A stretch of 64,000 nucleotides of DNA from Prinia subflava (lineage: Eukaryota > Chordata > Aves > Passeriformes > Cisticolidae): assembly GCF_021018805.1 (NCBI RefSeq), contig NC_086266.1, positions 6,510,001 to 6,574,000 on the forward strand, in the 5' to 3' direction. Each line of letters opens with the position of its first letter. Position 1 is the first letter of the stretch. This document shows positions 60,159 to 64,000 of the stretch, piece by piece. The notes under the pieces are model-generated. The model saw only the letters and a list, made by a program, of their open reading frames with translations, was not told the origin of the DNA and did no database searches. The position numbers and the translations under genes are program-made.

Positions 60159-63100
60159 TCAACTGGGAGGGAACATGAAATAAAAACTGAACTTTTGAGA
60201 TGGGGGTTGACCATTTTTATCATTTCAAGTTTTATTTAAAAATAAGCAAACAATCAACAAAAATCTCTTGACTTTTCCTTGTAAACATTTGAGAACCCAA
60301 GTGTTCCCATGCCCATTGAGATGGGGCCACTGAAAATCACCTTCCATTGCCCAAACTGCTCAGTCCACAGAGAGCACGCTTTGATTTCCATGTTTTCTGT
60401 GAGCAACGGGAATAGAGTGAGCCTGTTGCAAATGCACAGCTTAAATGTCTGTGGCAGGTTTCAGGTTGTATTTATTATTCATTCCTTGGGCTTGTTGCTG
60501 CAGAAATAGAACTGCTCTCTTCCTCCCCTGTAGTCCTGGATATCCACCTTGGGCTTTCCCCTTCCTGAGCAGGGAGTTTCTAGAGGCATTGAGCCTACAG
60601 GATACAAAAACCAGTGAAGTCCACCCCATTAGCAAGGACTACTTGGTGTATTCACACAGTGAAGGGAGGGAAATTTCAGGTTCCTTACTGATGTGTTTGA
60701 AACCAACTTTGGTGATGGATGTACAGACCAAGACCAGGTGTGTGAGGACCCCAGACAAGTTGGATTGGCTGTCATGTTTATCCAGAATTTGAAAAATCTA
60801 AAATAGAAGCTATTCTCAAAGTACAGCTCAGACGAAGAACCCAACATGTGTTTAGTAAATGTGGTCTCTGGGTAAGTGGGTAAATCCATGGAATGAGGAT
60901 TTTTGAATCTGGATTTGCCTGTGCACATTTTTACATCTGTAGCTGTGTGGATGAGTTCCTTTGTACCAAGTCGAAGTTCTCCTCTGGAAAGGAAATGAGG
61001 AGTTTTTCTTGGTTCCTGCCCCTCTGGAGGACATGGGGCGGGGTGGAGTTGGAGCAGGTGGTTGCTAAGAGAGGTGGTTGTTATTATATTTGAGCACCAC
61101 CTTGGCCTCGCAGTGAGAATTGCTCTTGGGGAGAAGGGCTGCTTTGGCAATAAGGGAAAAGTGATTCCTGGGATTAACAGCAGTTCCTGCTGCTGTGTTC
61201 TCTGGTGTTTGTGTTTTTGCTGGCAAGTGATGGTCCTGCTTTGGTTCATTCCAGTCAGTCCCATTTAACGCTGTGCTGTGGTGAAGCCATGTTGTTTATG
61301 GCCCACAGTTGTCAAACAGAACAATTCCTTAGGCTCCTAAATCTGTTGAGTCCTTATTTCCTTTTAACTCAGTCTAGTGTGTTCCCTTATTGCCATGTTA
61401 AAGATATTGTAGCTGCCCAAAGCTGTTCATATTTCTGTAATCCTCCTGTGTTACTGAAGACCTTGTTTTTCACTGCCAGCTTTGGCTGGGAGTTTCATGA
61501 TTCAACTGAGAAATTTTACTTACAAAAACCCTTTCTCAATAACAAAAGGTTTGAGAGGGATAGGGCACAGTTCAGGAGTCCTTCCTTTAGATTCTAACTA
61601 TTGAATCTGGGGTCCAGTATGAATATATGACATTACCTTGGACCTGGGAGCTGGATGTGTTTTTGACTTACTGACCTGTGGCTGATTATCCTTGGTTTGT
61701 GTGACTGGAGTTTGTACAGTGAGCTGTCGTGGGTAGCTGTGAATATTTTCGGTTAATAAATTGAAGTATGTTTCCAGGTGGGGTCATTAGTCAGGTGAGC
61801 TGGGACAGTCACTTGAGGGAGAACATCTTCTGTCTTTACAGTGCTTTGAAGTTCAAAAGTTACAAACCCAGTCTAGCGGTCTGCACCATTACAATGGGAC
61901 AAAAAGAAGGTATTTACTATGCTAAAGCAAAAGAATCCAAAACAACCAAAAATAACCAAACCACATCTACTTATTGTAAACAAACTCTGTGCAAATTTAT
62001 ATCCCATGCAGTACCACTGCCTGTACCACAGATGCACAGTGTGAATCAGTGATTGCAGTGATTCATTCTGCAGATCTTTTCTTTCCTTGCTTTATTTTTT
62101 TTAGCATAAATGTGACACTTGCAGAAATCAAGGAGAAAAAACCATTTGGCTTTGGCAAGCATAGTGTGGGTAGAGAGTATAAAATTCCAAACACAGCTGG
62201 GCCAATGTGCTTCAATCCTAACTTACAACATTTCCTGCTCTTCCAGAGCTGGGGCTGTCTCAGGGATTGCCACTCCTGACACTTTTTATGGTGGTGTTGT
62301 GCTGTGCACCAATGGGGACAGAATGAAACCAGCAGACTAATTTTAGTTTGTGATCTGAGGTTTTGAATCCAGGTCTGCAGAAGTGGAAGATTAGTGTGTA
62401 TTAGCTCACTGAACATTTGAGCCCATTCTCCAGCTGGACTCTCTTGACCACCTGCTAACTTGTTGATATGGTGAGAGATTGGGCACTTTGGGTCCAATTC
62501 TGACCTCATGTGCCCTGGTGTAACTTACATTTTGTAAACTTACTGTTTGTAAAATCAGTTTCAATTGTTTGATTTAAACTTTAGCTAGGCCTGGACCTCT
62601 TTATTATTTTAAACAAAACCATAGCACATTTGATTTTTGCTTGTATAACCTTTTTTTCCCCTCCAATTTCAGTTTCCCAAGCCATCCTTTTTTACTGTCT
62701 TGCTTTTCATAATACCACCATAAAACAGCTTTGTGTTTGTCTGCTGTGATCCTTTCTTCTTCCAGTGGTATGGAATGTGCCTAAAATGTGTTTGTTGTCT
62801 TGGTATTGCCTTTTCTCTGCCATTATAAAGTTTCATGGCAATAATTCAGAGACTGCATAGAGCACCCGTTTTTGTCATTGCTTCAGGAAAGGAGAGCATT
62901 GGATGTATGGGATGGTCTGCAGGTGGACCAGGGCATCCTGCTCAGAACTAGCTACTGTATTTCAACTCCTTGGATGCTCTGTGTGAGTCCTGAAGGGAAT
63001 TTGCCTGTTTCCAGTTGGATGTGGGGAATTTTGAGCAAGTTCTTACCTCCTGGCTAAGTCACTGACCTGGAATGGCTTCATTTCCTAGCTCTGACACAGA

Positions 63101-63693
63101 TTTCCTCTGTGGTTTTGACCGTATCATTTAATTGCCTGAAGGCTGGATTTCCTTATCAGTGTGCTGTCTAGAGATAACAGAGCCTTCTTGCATCCCAACA
63201 GCTCTGGAAATAGGTGCATGCCAATTTGCTTGGCAGAACACACAAAGATCTTGTTGTTTCAGGGCAGCTAAATCTTTGCATGCCACCAACTCTGTTGACT
63301 TGTCCAGTGTTTACAGAGGCAATCAGATTTTCAGAAATTAAACACAACTTTTTCTTTACTGTTTATTGGCACCAAGTAAAGAAACATGTCAGCAGAGTAA
63401 TTTCCCTGTAAACTAAAGGCTGTTTTTAAATTGCTGGCAGTGAATGAAACTACTTGCTCATTTCTATTTTTTTTAATGTAGAACAGCTATTATTTTGCCC
63501 ATGTAGAACAGAAGAATTCCTAATTTTTTTTTTATTTGCAGTGTAGCACTACTATATTAAATGGTATTTTCTAAGACACATTCTCACGTAAAGAATTTAA
63601 AATCCCCATTCCTGACCCGACGAGAATTCAGGTGTGTTTGGAAAAGAGGGCGAGCAGAGGGCTGAGGAGCTGAATGCTCGGGTGCCATCTAGT
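60159..63693. other. Non-coding stretch
   Basis: No supported gene. A 211-codon minus frame (60629-61264) is listed separately. At about 62485-62530 the sequence (GGTCCAATTCTGACCTCATG, then CCTGGTGTAACTTAC) resembles an old dispersed repeat that I recall from bird and turtle genomes. I cannot name the family with confidence. Confidence 0.5.
60629..61264 (-). other. 211-codon open frame (minus), unassigned
   Basis: The frame starts MGLTGMNQSRTITCQQKHKH and stays open for 211 codons. It is Ser/Thr/Pro-rich with a His-rich start. I see no recognised domain, membrane segment or repeat. Base composition is near the local average, so the length is mildly unusual. I see no flanking promoter or poly(A) signal that makes it a gene. 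Confidence 0.12.
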
Positions 63694-63921
63694 GCTGCAG
63701 GAGCCGGGGATGGCTGCAGGAGCCGGGGATGGCTGCAGGAGCCGGGGATGGCTGCAGGAGCCGGGGATGGCTGCAGGAGCCGGGGATGGCTGCAGGAGCC
63801 GGGGATGGCTGCAGGAGCCGGGGATGGCTGCAGGAGCCGGGGATGGCTGCAGGAGCCGGGGATGGCTGCAGGAGCCGGGGATGGCTGCAGGAGCCGGGGA
63901 TGGCTGCAGGAGCCGGGGATG
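63694..63921 (+). repeat. Minisatellite, 12 perfect copies of a 19-bp unit
   Basis: The unit GCTGCAGGAGCCGGGGATG is repeated exactly 12 times (228 bases) with no variation visible. Because 19 is not a multiple of three and the unit has no stop in several frames, long open frames arise on both strands with a 19-residue period. They are artefacts. Each unit has one CpG and a G4 run. Perfect homogeneity indicates recent expansion, so copy number is probably variable between individuals. Confidence 0.98.
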
Positions 63922-64000
63922 GCTGCGCTCCGCGGCTCCTGTCGCACCTCTGCTCCAGGGCAGGCTCCGAGGATGAACGAGCTGACTGGAAATGCACAGT
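63922..64000. other. GC-rich right edge after minisatellite
   Basis: GC- and CpG-containing sequence (GCTGCGCTCCGCGGCTCCTG) continues from the repeat to about 63980. It may be part of a CpG-rich feature that continues past the window. Confidence 0.4.

Noticed and set aside
63597..63997. Open frames with a 19-residue period on both strands.
   Set aside because: They come from the 19-bp minisatellite read through three phases. There is no initiation context or flanking coding signal.

Overview
The window looks like non-coding nuclear DNA from a bird. The main evidence is a CR1 retrotransposon copy of the avian type at 36914-37544, avian-style endogenous-retrovirus LTRs, sparse interspersed repeats, long AT-rich single-copy stretches, and a few short islands rich in GC and CpG. 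I found no exon, intact protein-coding gene, tRNA, rRNA or bacterial-type operon that I can support. The open reading frames on both strands match no family I recognise and mostly fit chance plus local base skew. The window is probably intergenic or one very large intron. Species and flanking gene cannot be told from it.

Layout. At 1-6 kb the main feature is a 272-bp inverted duplication (1859-2130 against 3729-4000) around a 1.6-kb spacer. At 6.6-7.0 kb there is an LTR-like GC-rich block on the minus strand. From 7 to 22 kb is AT-rich background with homopolymer tracts, and a CpG-rich patch at 15.76-16.05 kb. At 22.49-22.92 kb lies a probable solo LTR, and a 41-bp piece identical to part of it sits alone at 25.2 kb. 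At 31.8-32.7 kb there is a pyrimidine-rich stretch with the longest open frame. At 34.2-35.4 kb is a 62-bp inverted duplication, one copy of which lies inside a 14-bp inverted-repeat frame. At 36.9-37.5 kb a solo LTR has inserted cleanly into a CR1 copy, with a 4-bp target duplication. At 37.86-38.2 kb a CpG-rich block holds 40 pentamers with strong G-quadruplex potential, followed by a 5 x 29-bp minisatellite. At 47.4-48.2 kb is a GC-richer block with an E-box, a TATA box and overlapping antisense open frames. At 56.6-57.7 kb is a probable third solo LTR containing two tandem hairpins with compensatory stem changes. At 60.1 kb there is a perfect 18-bp-arm palindrome. The window ends with 12 perfect copies of a 19-bp minisatellite.

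No genes can be seen working together here. What the sequence records is genome turnover: retroelement insertion and reduction to solo LTRs, CpG decay, local inverted and dispersed duplications, and tandem-repeat expansion. I did not find a convincing new multi-gene system. The items most worth checking are the covarying hairpin pair, the local duplications, the 60.1-kb palindrome and the pentamer array.
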